This document shows, in pieces, positions 33,601 to 42,106 of a stretch of 64,000 nucleotides of DNA. Location of the stretch: assembly GCA_008729055.1 (NCBI GenBank), contig SDUX01000008.1, forward strand, positions 3,435,756 through 3,499,755, written 5' to 3'. Both the position numbers and the translations under genes were made by a program. Each line of letters opens with the position of its first letter. Position 1 is the stretch's first letter. The notes below the pieces were generated by a model. The model made no database searches, was not told where the DNA came from, and was given only the letters and a program-made list of their open reading frames with translations. This DNA comes from Pyropia haitanensis. Taxonomy: Eukaryota > Rhodophyta > Bangiophyceae > Bangiales > Bangiaceae.

Positions 33601-33714
33601 GGGGGGGTGTCCCCGGCACAGGCGCAGGCGCAGGCTCAGGCACAGGCACAACAGCAGCACCAGCAGCACCAGCAGCAGCACTACAACAATTACTACCATG
33701 GTGGGGGGTGGTAG
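30646..33714 (+). CDS. GIP1-N/UBA-like domain protein with prion-like tail (copy A), two exons
   Basis: Exon 1 is 30646-30838, the intron is 30839-31111 (273 nt, GTACGT...TTCAG) and exon 2 is 31112-33714, giving 931 residues. Residues about 22-80 form the domain: SKAVMAKVDRVTEVCNVT, SEEAHRVLADCEMDVQRAIE, RFVSG joined across the intron to EEDWSEVAAKKKK. This is the layout of the plant GBF-interacting protein 1 N-terminal domain (DUF1296), a UBA-like three-helix fold. The rest is low complexity: Gly runs, Pro/Ala-rich linkers, Tyr/Gly-rich repeats and a Gln-rich end finishing HYNNYYHGGGW. Related plant proteins act as nuclear co-regulators; that role is only inferred here. A paralogue with the same intron position lies at 42107-45700. 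Confidence 0.78.
30839..31111 (+). other. Intron of GIP1-like gene A
   Basis: Phase-1 intron (AGC G|GT) with donor GTACGT and acceptor TTTGTTCAG. It is T-rich compared with the flanking exons and sits at the same codon as in copy B. Confidence 0.85.
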
Positions 33715-34523
33715 CTATTACTGAGGTCGTCGATGTGCTCGGCAGGTGTGCCGTGGCGGCGGTGCAATTGCCTTGGCGGTGATGTCCAGGTGCGCTGCTC
33801 GCTGTTTTCTGAGCATCCGCACTACCTTCCCGGTCGCTGGCATGACTGCTTGCGCGGAATGGTGATGCCGCGATGGGCCTCCCTCGCTCCTTGTTTGTGT
33901 TTGCATGTTGTTTGCCTTGGTTTTCCGCTTGAAAATAGTTCTGGTTCCCTGCTGCCCCCTCTTTCACGATCATTGTGGCGGTTGGGGAAGGGGGAGGAGG
34001 TGACTGCTGTCCATGCCGTTACACCCTGAGCCTTTTGTCTCGCTGCGTCGACTGTGACTGTGTCACTCCTGTTCTCTGACGCTGTTCAGCGCCTTTCCTG
34101 TGCGTTGGATTTCCTCAGACGGGCAAAGCCAGACAACCACAGACGATGGCAGCGGGCAGCGATGATGTCACAAGCAGAAACCTGGAAAGCCAACGTGGTC
34201 GGTCCAGGACCAGTGGAGTTGTCCAAGGATTTTCTTGTTCTCATGAGAACAATTACTGTTTAGCTCGATTCAGTGCACATCGAACCCCGCTGCATCAATG
34301 TGAATCCGAGTACTGGCCAAGGCGGTTTGCAGGCAGCCTGAACAGCATCAATGGCGGGTGCCTCCTCGTTGCAGTTGATCCAGCCAACAGCCCGACTGTC
34401 TGTTGACGCATGCGTCCATTTTCTGCAGGCCGCTGCCAAGCAGACTTGGCGCAGTGCAGAAACCACTCTTCCCCCACCCCCGACTAGGCGCTGCGGCTCC
34501 ACGCACCTGCTTTGCCAGTCATC
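33715..34523. other. Intergenic between GIP1-like A and GalT
   Basis: Near-balanced composition, with no recognisable gene. It holds the 3' end of copy A and the GalT promoter. Confidence 0.5.
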
Positions 34524-35618
34524 ATGGCGGACAGCGCGGATTCTCCTTTTGACTACTCGGAGCATCCGCATCGGCGGCGCAACCCCCTGACTGGGAAGTA
34601 CGTGCTGGTGTCCCCCCACCGCGCCAAGCGGCCCTGGCAGGGTTCCCAGGAGGACGCCCCGTCGGATAACCGCCCTGAGTACGACCCTGATGACTACCTG
34701 GGCCCTGGCAACTCCCGCGTCAACGGTACGGTGCAGAACCCCGACTACAAGGACACTTTCGTTTTTGACAACGACTTCCAGGCGCTGCTGTCTGACACCC
34801 CGGACGGGGCTGTGGGCAACCCCGACAATGACGACCTGCTGGTGGCGCGGGCAGTGAAGGGCAAGTGCCGGGTGCTGTGCTTCTCGCCTAAGCTCAACGT
34901 CACTGTCGCGGAAATGAGCGTGCCCGCGTTGCGCAAGGTCGTGGACGCGTGGGTGGACGAGTACGCCACGCTCAGCAAGCTGGATTACATCGCCCATGTT
35001 CAAATCTTTGAGAACAAAGGCAGCATGATGGGTTGCAGCAATGCTCACCCTCACGGCCAGATCTGGAGCTCCTCGTGGATCCCCGAGGCACCCGCAACGG
35101 AATTGGCCAACCTGGCTGGCTACAAGTCCCGCAAGGGCACCCACATGCTGGAGGACTACGCGAAGCTGGAGGAGGAGGTGGGGGAGCGGGTTGTGTGCAG
35201 CAATACCACCTTTCTCGCTGTTGTCCCCTTCTGGGCGGTGTGGCCATTTGAGGTTATGGTGCTGTCCAAGAAGCGGATTCCTTCGTTCGAGTCGTTTGGC
35301 GAACAGGAGAAGGATGACCTGGCTGACATCTACCGCCGGGTGACCTGCCGCTACGACAACCTCTTCACGACGCTCTTCCCTTATTCGATGGGCATCCACC
35401 AGGCGCCTACCGACGGCACCGGGCAAGATGTTGCGCACTTTAACATGCAGTTTTACCCGCCCCTGCTGCGCAGCGCAACGGTGCGCAAGTTTATGGTCGG
35501 CTTTGAGTTGCTGGCCGAGGCCCAGCGGGACCTGACGGCAGAGCAGGCGGCTGTCCGTCTGCGCAACTGCTCCGAGGTGCACTTCAACGACGCCAAGAAG
35601 GGGAAGGAGGAGAAGTAG
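34524..35618 (+). CDS. GALT: Galactose-1-phosphate uridylyltransferase
   Basis: A 364-residue, intronless protein from ATG 34524 (ATCATGGCG). It shows the classic GalT start HRRRNPLTGKYVLVSPHRAK followed by RPWQG, then NPDYKDTFVFDNDFQAL. The nucleotide-transfer site CSNAHPHGQIW (about residues 170-180) keeps Cys, both His and Gln. The C-terminal half has FEVMVLSKKRIPSF and MGIHQAP, then HFNMQFYPPLLRS. It catalyses UDP-glucose + galactose-1-P = glucose-1-P + UDP-galactose through a uridylylated His (Leloir pathway, cytosol). UDP-galactose could feed galactan or floridoside synthesis (inference). Length matches the family (about 350-380). Oddity: the region equivalent to the E. coli zinc Cys pair reads DYLGPGN, with no Cys. 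Confidence 0.95.
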   Translation: MADSADSPFDYSEHPHRRRNPLTGKYVLVSPHRAKRPWQGSQEDAPSDNRPEYDPDDYLGPGNSRVNGTVQNPDYKDTFVFDNDFQALLSDTPDGAVGNPDNDDLLVARAVKGKCRVLCFSPKLNVTVAEMSVPALRKVVDAWVDEYATLSKLDYIAHVQIFENKGSMMGCSNAHPHGQIWSSSWIPEAPATELANLAGYKSRKGTHMLEDYAKLEEEVGERVVCSNTTFLAVVPFWAVWPFEVMVLSKKRIPSFESFGEQEKDDLADIYRRVTCRYDNLFTTLFPYSMGIHQAPTDGTGQDVAHFNMQFYPPLLRSATVRKFMVGFELLAEAQRDLTAEQAAVRLRNCSEVHFNDAKKGKEEK

Positions 35619-36003
35619 GCGAGAAGAGCACGTTCTGTGGCACTCTTTCGGTGCGGCTGTCTGCCCTGTGGTGTGGGCGGGACCATGCTGTTTGGTAGCG
35701 GCACCTGTCCCAGGACCTGGCGAGTTCCTCGTGTTTTGTGTTGTAAAGGGTGCCTTTGTGTTGGCTCTGCCGGCGGCAGTCGCTGAGCGGAGCGCTACGA
35801 ATTTTTTTGCCGAAATTTCGCAAGGAAACCCCATCAGGGGTTTATGTACGCGGGATGGGCAAGACAGCCGCTGGCTGAGTGTCGTGTCTCGACTGGCAGG
35901 CTATGGGGTCTGCTTGCGTGCGCGTTGTCTCGTTGACGTGCCGCGTGTCTGCGTCCGCATCTCCTACGGGCCTTCCACAGCTTCTCTCACGGGCCGACCC
36001 AAG
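35619..36003. other. Intergenic GalT to next gene
   Basis: No gene or RNA recognised. Holds the 3' end of GalT and the presumed promoter of the following gene. Confidence 0.4.
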
Positions 36004-36878
36004 ATGGCGTCCGTCACACAGCCGACAGTCATCGTTAGCGTGACTCTCGCCTCAAGCGACATGACCCGCGCTCTTTCCCGCTCCTTTCGTATCCGAGGTA
36101 CGTTGGCCTGTGTAGGTGCTGGCACTGACATCTGACCTCCGTTCCCCCCCGAATTGCGATGCACTTGCTGTCGTTCGGCCCAGTCTCTACCTCGTGCTCT
36201 TGGACGTTAACGCTGCTGAATGACGTTACTGACATCCACTTTGGTGTCGACCCCTGTGGCCAGATATGCATTTCTTCGCCTTGCGTCAACGTCTCCCCTT
36301 TCTCAGTGAACAAGGCGCCTATGAACTGCGTACGTCTCACGTGTTTGCATACCTGGCTTGCAGTGGGTCGCTGCGTACCTGGTACTCTACTGCACTGGCT
36401 GTCCTTCTGATCGGGTCTCTGTGTGAACTCTGCTCTTGGCCAACTCTGCAATGAAGTTCGTCGACTCACACTCTCATACGGCAAACGACTGTGCATGGTG
36501 CCCGCGCCGCTATTGCGAATGAAGCAGGACTTTATCATGCCATTGCCGTCTCGGACGGGTGGCCCAGCGTCCCTCGCAATCCTGTACCTGAGCCGCCCCG
36601 ACGCTTCCCCCGAGAATGTGGCTCGGGTCGCAGCACTGCGGCGCGCCTTTCGTAAGTCACTGACTATGGCTGCTGTTGACGCCCGAGGGGCGCTTGGCGG
36701 CTTTCAGGCTCTGCAAGACGCGCTGACGCAAAGTAACAACCCTCCACAAGGCAGCCAGTCACCTGGGGAGGGAAGCGGAGGCGGTGGGTGTCACTTGCTT
36801 GTGCCCGTGCTTGGTGGCGACGCGGGAGCTGACCTGGCCATCACGTTGAGGAAAGCCTTCATGGAGCAGGGAGAGTAG
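36004..36878 (+). CDS. Small unrecognised protein, probably two exons
   Basis: Proposed exon 1 is 36004-36097 (MASVTQPTVIVSVTLASSDM then TRALSRSFRIR), ending G|GTACGT like other donors in the window. Proposed exon 2 is 36457-36878, starting after GAAG. The join is in frame and gives 171 residues, continuing VRRLTLSYGKRLCMVPAPLL, LAILYLSRPDASPENVARV, and LLVPVLGGDAGADLAITLRK at the end. No family is recognised. The last exon is the firmest part. An extra middle exon (acceptor near 36181, donor GTACGT near 36329) is possible. The gene sits between GalT (+) and the GT61 gene (-), with 126 bp to the latter's stop. Confidence 0.42.
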
Positions 36879-37004
36879 ACAGCCTGGGTGGTCAGGGGCT
36901 TGAGCGTACGCCAAGGAGCTGACATCACCCTTGCATCCGCCACGAGCATCGGGCATGCGAGAGAGCACAGAAAAAATGCATAGGTTTGCATATTGCTGGC
37001 TGGG

Positions 37005-39068
37005 TCACCCATTCTCATCACCGCCTTCGTCGCTGTCCCTGGGAGCTGCCAAACACTGCGTCACAGCCGCCTCAACGACCACTTTGGCAAGCTGCTTCTC
37101 GTCTACCCGCAGGCTCTGGCTCCGCGCACAGACGCGGGCCCAAAAGTCCGCCTTACTGTCCAAGTGCAACTGCAGCGCGTGCGTGTTGCCGCCGAGCGTG
37201 TCTCGAAAGCCGTTGGCAGCCTTCTTGAACCGTCGCATCAGCTCCTCCGACGAAGCCACCGCCGCAGGGCCAAGGCTTGCCGGGTGGTGGTGCTTCATGC
37301 AAGCAGCAAACTGTGAGTCATCCGGCTTGGCAACAAACCTGGAGTAGCGAAGGGAGGCCTGCATGAGCGCTAGCTCCTCAAACACCGTCGCGTAGTACGC
37401 AAACGGCGCCAGCTCCACAAGACTTGAGTTGGTCCTCATGAACAGCGCGTTGGACAGACCCGCACCGTGTGCACCCACCAGCACGTCGGTGGCCTGCATC
37501 ACCGCCACTTGTTCGCTCAGGGTCATGCCCTCAAAGAAGCGCAGGCGAATGTCCAAGGTGAGGTCAACGCGGCTGTCCATCAGCGCCTCGGCAAGAATAG
37601 CCTCCTTCACATCACGGACGCGGGGGATGTGACGGCCAAAAGCATACGGGTCTTTCGCCTTCGCGAGCTGCTCCTGAGGGGGCGCCACCCGGTTTAGTAT
37701 CGTCAGGCGGAGCTTACACGTGGGCCGCGAGCCACCCACCACGGGTGGCCCCAGGAGCGGCGTCCGCGGGCTCTTGACCAGCTTGTTGGCCGAGTACAGG
37801 ATGAGCTGGTCGAGCAGCGCGTCCGAGATAACTTTCGTGCGGTGGCCCCGGTGTTTGCGTATGGTGCCAACAGTGGCAGAACGGAAGCAGGCTACCTTCC
37901 CGGGGCCCCCACGGGCAGCCAGCGATGGGCGCACGAGCGACTGCAAAAGACCAGGTGAAGACCAAGGGCGCGCCCCTCCGTCCATGCCCAGCACTCTGCG
38001 TACGCGGGACCACCATGGGCCCCGCTGCGCCCACCGCAGGAACTCTGCATCCTCCATATCAGCAAGTACCCAAGCCCGGGCCTGCTCCTGAGCCTCAAAC
38101 AGGTACCGAGAAACGCTGCCAACCCCTTCCGGTCTGACTGAGGACTGCTCTTGGTCGGCGCCCGCCTCGGCATCTGCACCAAACAAGTCCGCAGGGTACA
38201 GCACAGTCGGCCCGCTCCGATGGCGGACATCCTCGGTCTCTCCCGCCACCTGCGGAGGCAACAGGCGCAAAAACTCCCGCACCCACGCCTTGTCGTCCAG
38301 CAACCGCATCCGAGGGAGCGCTAGCACCGCAGGCGATACGCGAGACATGCCGCCTGCGCCGCCACTAGGCACGACGCCCGAAAGGTTCAAGGCCCTCCAG
38401 TCTACGAGCGGCCAGTTGTCGCACCCGCTTCCGGCACGCGTGTGGCACGAGCGGGAGAGCCCGGCGTGGCCACCTGCGCCAAAGGCGGCGTCAAAAGCAA
38501 GCAAGGAGGGAATCACGTCGCGCACAAAGTGGGGCATGTGGTGGCGCAGCACCGACAGCCCAAACAGGTCCACGTTCCCGGCATAGTGGGGCGGTGGTTC
38601 CCGGTCGGGGAGGGCGAACGAGACTGACTCCAGCCCGCACTGGTAGCGCAGCAGGTCGTCGTGGCGGCGCATCCACCGAGGCAAGACAACCGTCGCATCC
38701 TCCTTGATACACACGCCGGCAAGCCGACACACCGGCGCGTCCATACCAGTGTGGAAGACCGTCTCGACGCCGCCATAAAACGGCACATCTCCAATCTTCA
38801 CGTGCGGCGCGGATGCGTCCTGGTCCACAAATGAAACAGAGCCTCCTGCAGCGGACACCACCTGAGGATGTGAAGGTGCATTGGCGCCAGCAGTCAGCTC
38901 GCGCGTCGGCTCCGCTACAAGCGAGTCCGCGGCGGAGCGCGCCGCCAGCGCGGCCGTCGCGCAGATTGCCGCTACAAACCACGACAGCGACCTGCAGGGG
39001 AGGGGACGCCCAACGCAGCTGCCAACTGCTTGTCGCCTGGACCAGAGGAGCGGCTGGACCTCCATCAT
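37005..39068 (-). CDS. Family-61 glycosyltransferase (DUF563), type II membrane protein
   Basis: A 687-residue protein from ATG 39066-39068 (MMEVQPLLW); the frame is open further upstream but only with non-ATG codons. A signal anchor (LSWFVAAICATAALAA) is near residues 28-44. The lumenal part has LFGLSVLRHHMPHFVRDVIP and, near residues 525-555, the GT61 hallmark ATDVLVGAHGAGLSNALFM followed by SLVELAPF. GT61 enzymes transfer xylose, arabinose or GlcNAc to glycans in the Golgi. In an alga, N-glycan or cell-wall polysaccharide decoration is likely, but donor and acceptor cannot be read. A long insertion (around 37900-38230) separates the N-terminal and catalytic halves. The gene is intronless. 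Confidence 0.88.
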   Translation of the reverse strand: MMEVQPLLWSRRQAVGSCVGRPLPCRSLSWFVAAICATAALAARSAADSLVAEPTRELTAGANAPSHPQVVSAAGGSVSFVDQDASAPHVKIGDVPFYGGVETVFHTGMDAPVCRLAGVCIKEDATVVLPRWMRRHDDLLRYQCGLESVSFALPDREPPPHYAGNVDLFGLSVLRHHMPHFVRDVIPSLLAFDAAFGAGGHAGLSRSCHTRAGSGCDNWPLVDWRALNLSGVVPSGGAGGMSRVSPAVLALPRMRLLDDKAWVREFLRLLPPQVAGETEDVRHRSGPTVLYPADLFGADAEAGADQEQSSVRPEGVGSVSRYLFEAQEQARAWVLADMEDAEFLRWAQRGPWWSRVRRVLGMDGGARPWSSPGLLQSLVRPSLAARGGPGKVACFRSATVGTIRKHRGHRTKVISDALLDQLILYSANKLVKSPRTPLLGPPVVGGSRPTCKLRLTILNRVAPPQEQLAKAKDPYAFGRHIPRVRDVKEAILAEALMDSRVDLTLDIRLRFFEGMTLSEQVAVMQATDVLVGAHGAGLSNALFMRTNSSLVELAPFAYYATVFEELALMQASLRYSRFVAKPDDSQFAACMKHHHPASLGPAAVASSEELMRRFKKAANGFRDTLGGNTHALQLHLDSKADFWARVCARSQSLRVDEKQLAKVVVEAAVTQCLAAPRDSDEGGDENG

Positions 39069-39958
39069 CGGCAGCAGCCAGAGTGCACAGGCTCCAGCTT
39101 GTGGATGTGGCGTCGCCGCCACGGTGGAGCGAGGCTGTCGCACCGCCTCCCAGCACCGCGATGACCAGGGAGAGTGACGCGGATGGTCACGCTAGGTCCC
39201 GGCCTCAGCTCCCAGCATGAAAGACCCTAGCGACCAAGGGTCAACGGCGGGTGCAGCGCGCGTGTCAGGCTGCCCGCCCCGCCGCGGGGCCCACTGCGCA
39301 CCACACTCGGCAACACAGTCCGGGCGGGCAGGGCGCCCGACGGCCAGACGGCGGGGAGAACGTCACAAAACGTCACTGCGACCACGCCCAACGCAGCGGC
39401 CAACCCCAGCGAGGGCAAGGCAAGTGGCCGTCGCCAGTGGTGTAGTGCCCACGCGGCTGCGTTTGCGCTCCTAGTCTGCCGCCCGCCTGCCCACCCCCCT
39501 CCTCGCCCAGGTCACACGTCTCCACACGACTGCCACGAGGAACGACAGCGACCCGCAGGGCAGCAGCGCGCGCACGCCACCAAGGAGCAGCGCAAAACCC
39601 GTCACAGCTCTGATTGCTCGTGTACGGCCGCCCCCCCCCACCCCCCACGGCAGGCCCATTGTCCAGCAGGCGCCACCAAGCGGTGGCTCAGGTTTGCACA
39701 GTGAAAGGACGAAACGGACGCTCAAGCCGCTGCGGGCCGACGAGGCAAGCACCCGCGGGAAGCGAGCAGCGAAAAAATGCAGGTCGCAGGGCCAAGTGCG
39801 ACGCGGCAAAAAGGCACTCGTCCAGCGTCGGAGAGACGGCGCCTGGGGAAGGAGGAAGGCGGCCGTCTTGGCGGGAATAGAGCGATGCGACTTCGGATCA
39901 ATTCACATCGCCAGGATGCGTAACGTCTTTGAAAAGTTCGCGACGTGTCGAAATATTT
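39069..39958. other. Intergenic, 5' flank of GT61 and 3' flank of P-loop gene
   Basis: No gene recognised. An AT-richer stretch (39890-39960) adjoins the P-loop gene stop. Confidence 0.45.
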
Positions 39959-41410
39959 TTATCGATCGAGTTGAACAAACTCGTAGCGAAGGCCAACGCG
40001 CTCCCCGTCTGGCGCGGTCGCCTGCGCCGCCCACCCAGCGGGCCCCAACTGCGCGTCGACCGCCACCGAGGCGGTCCACCAGCCGGCGGCGACGCCCGTC
40101 CCGTCGCGGGCCCCCGCCGCCACCTCTACCCACACCCGCTCCGCGTCGGCCTGCACGCCCGGCAGCGCGTCTGGCCCGTACGGGCCGCCCGCGTTGGCGG
40201 CAATGACCGCGTGGATGCCGCCACCGCCTACCGCCGCGGCGGCGCCCGCCCCCATCTCGCCCGCCATCCGAGCCGCCACCGACGCGGCGGCCGCGTCGAT
40301 GGTGTTGACAGTAAAGTGGAGGGCCAGCTTGCGGTAAGCGCCGTCGGGGAAGACCGTGTTCACATAGTGAAAGGAGGACACGTCCCGGCCGCTCGTCTCC
40401 ACCAGCACATTGAGGCCGCCGGCCGTGGCGGCCGCTTCGGTCACCAGCGCGACGCCCAACACCTCCGCCACCGTCCGGTACCGAGCAAAGATCCCGTCCT
40501 TGTGCTCCGCGTAGGCGTCCACTGGGGGGGGGGGGACGTCGCCACCGGCGTCAGCGGTGGCGCCGCCGCCTGGCCCCGCGTATAGGCGGCGGAACTCGGC
40601 CGCGGCAACGGTGGCAATGAGGTGGTCCAGCTGACGGAACCAGCTGCTCCCCCCGGTGGGCAGCCGTCGCGCGTCCACCGGCGGGTGGCCCGCGGCAGCG
40701 AGCGCCGACGCCAGGGCGGCGGGGAACCACGGCTGGTAGAGGGAGGTGGTCTTGCGGATGCCATTTACACCCGTCACCAGAACCGCCCAAGGGCGCGTGT
40801 CGGCGCCGCCGTTGGCGGCTGGCGCCGCGGCGGCCGCCACCGCCGCTGCTACCGCACCATCCCAGTTGCCTTCGCCCAGCACGCGCGCCCACATGCGGCG
40901 GCAAGCCCCACTGCGCGGGTCCCCCAATGGCCGGCCGCGGAGCAAACACGCGCGCGCCTCGGCCGCCGCCGCCGCCGTCACCGCCCAGTCCTTGTGCGGC
41001 CGGTGGGCCGCCGCCGCAAGCACCGCCCGCAGGCCTGCCCAGTCTATCCCACCGTCGTCATTGTCGTCAGCAGCGGTGGGCGGCGCGCCGGAATCCGCCA
41101 CTCCCGCGGCATCGCGCAAGGAGGCTAGCACCTCGTCCAGCTCGGCATCAGAGAGCGGGACCCGCTCCGTGGCCAGGCGCTTGAGCGCCGCGCCTCGCGA
41201 GTGGCCCCAATCGATCGTCACGGGGGGGGCGGTGCCGACCGCCTCCGCGCTCATGAAGGCGGGCTGTACCCGCCGGGCGGGCTGGGGGAGGTCGGCCGTG
41301 GCGGCGGGCCGGGCGGGCTGCCACCGCCAGCCAGCAGTAGAGGAGAGGGTGCAGGAGCGCCACCCGGCTGGCGCAACGGGGGCGACAAACGCACCAGCTC
41401 GAGAGCGCAT
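39959..41410 (-). CDS. P-loop NTPase/kinase-like protein, uncharacterised, organelle-leader-like N-terminus
   Basis: A 483-residue protein from ATG 41408-41410. The first about 50 residues (MRSRAGAFVAPVAPAGWRS...) are Arg/Ala/Ser/Trp-rich without acids, as in plastid or mitochondrial leaders. An acidic/Ala region follows, then a Walker-A-like loop VTGVNGIRKTTS at about residue 210 leading to LYQPWFPAAL. DGIFARYRTVAEVLGVALVT and GGLNVLVETSGRDVSSFHYV follow, with a Walker-B-like hydrophobic strand ending in E/D. The GxNGxxKT loop and downstream GRD resemble nucleotide or small-molecule kinases (APS kinase/zeta-type P-loop kinases). The substrate is unknown. The C-terminal 80 residues form a beta-rich stretch ending YEFVQLDR. 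Confidence 0.68.
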   Translation of the reverse strand: MRSRAGAFVAPVAPAGWRSCTLSSTAGWRWQPARPAATADLPQPARRVQPAFMSAEAVGTAPPVTIDWGHSRGAALKRLATERVPLSDAELDEVLASLRDAAGVADSGAPPTAADDNDDGGIDWAGLRAVLAAAAHRPHKDWAVTAAAAAEARACLLRGRPLGDPRSGACRRMWARVLGEGNWDGAVAAAVAAAAAPAANGGADTRPWAVLVTGVNGIRKTTSLYQPWFPAALASALAAAGHPPVDARRLPTGGSSWFRQLDHLIATVAAAEFRRLYAGPGGGATADAGGDVPPPPVDAYAEHKDGIFARYRTVAEVLGVALVTEAAATAGGLNVLVETSGRDVSSFHYVNTVFPDGAYRKLALHFTVNTIDAAAASVAARMAGEMGAGAAAAVGGGGIHAVIAANAGGPYGPDALPGVQADAERVWVEVAAGARDGTGVAAGWWTASVAVDAQLGPAGWAAQATAPDGERVGLRYEFVQLDR

Positions 41411-42106
41411 TCTGTCTACGGGATGAGGGGTGACAGTGTGTGGCGGGGGTGGGGCCCACGAACAGGGTGGCGAAGACAAAAGACTGGCGGGGCGGCGGCG
41501 TGGGGTGTCACCCAAGAGTGGTCACGATGCGCCTACCTCCGACAGTCCCCAGCTGCCTCCGATCGAACCAGGTCCACGTGTACAAGTGCACTCCTGACCC
41601 AGTACACTTCATGCAATGGTACTTGCTGAATTCTGAGTCCCTGGGGCGACTACGATTGGCGGAGAGACCGTTCTAGAAAGTCAGTCTCTCGGCCCCCCGG
41701 GACAGAACACGGACTCCAGCCAATCGTGGCAGGGAGCAACTCGGTGCAGTTGGGAGCTACAAGCAGTATCCAGTGGACACTGCTGTGGACACTGGCGCAA
41801 CGTCCAGCCCCAGCGTCGCGGCTCGGACCATCAAACCAGGTTCTATTGGAAAGAGAGAGAGGACACAAGAGCGACTGTGTCGCGCGGGCAAGGCTCGCAC
41901 AAAAGCAAGGCAACGCGAACACGCACAAAAGAACACACCTACACAAAAAGGCACACTCATGAAACAACCAACAGGAAAGAGGAGAAGCTCAACAGACCAG
42001 TCAAGAGAAAAAACGAAGGAAGAGAGAAGACGAGAGTACATTGCTGGCCTCACAGCCAGCCGCCTACGGCTTAGCCCCCAGCAGCAGTCCGCCGCGGTCC
42101 AACGCC
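41411..42106. other. Intergenic between P-loop gene and GIP1-like B
   Basis: Lower GC, purine-rich at 41840-42040. No gene recognised. Confidence 0.5.
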
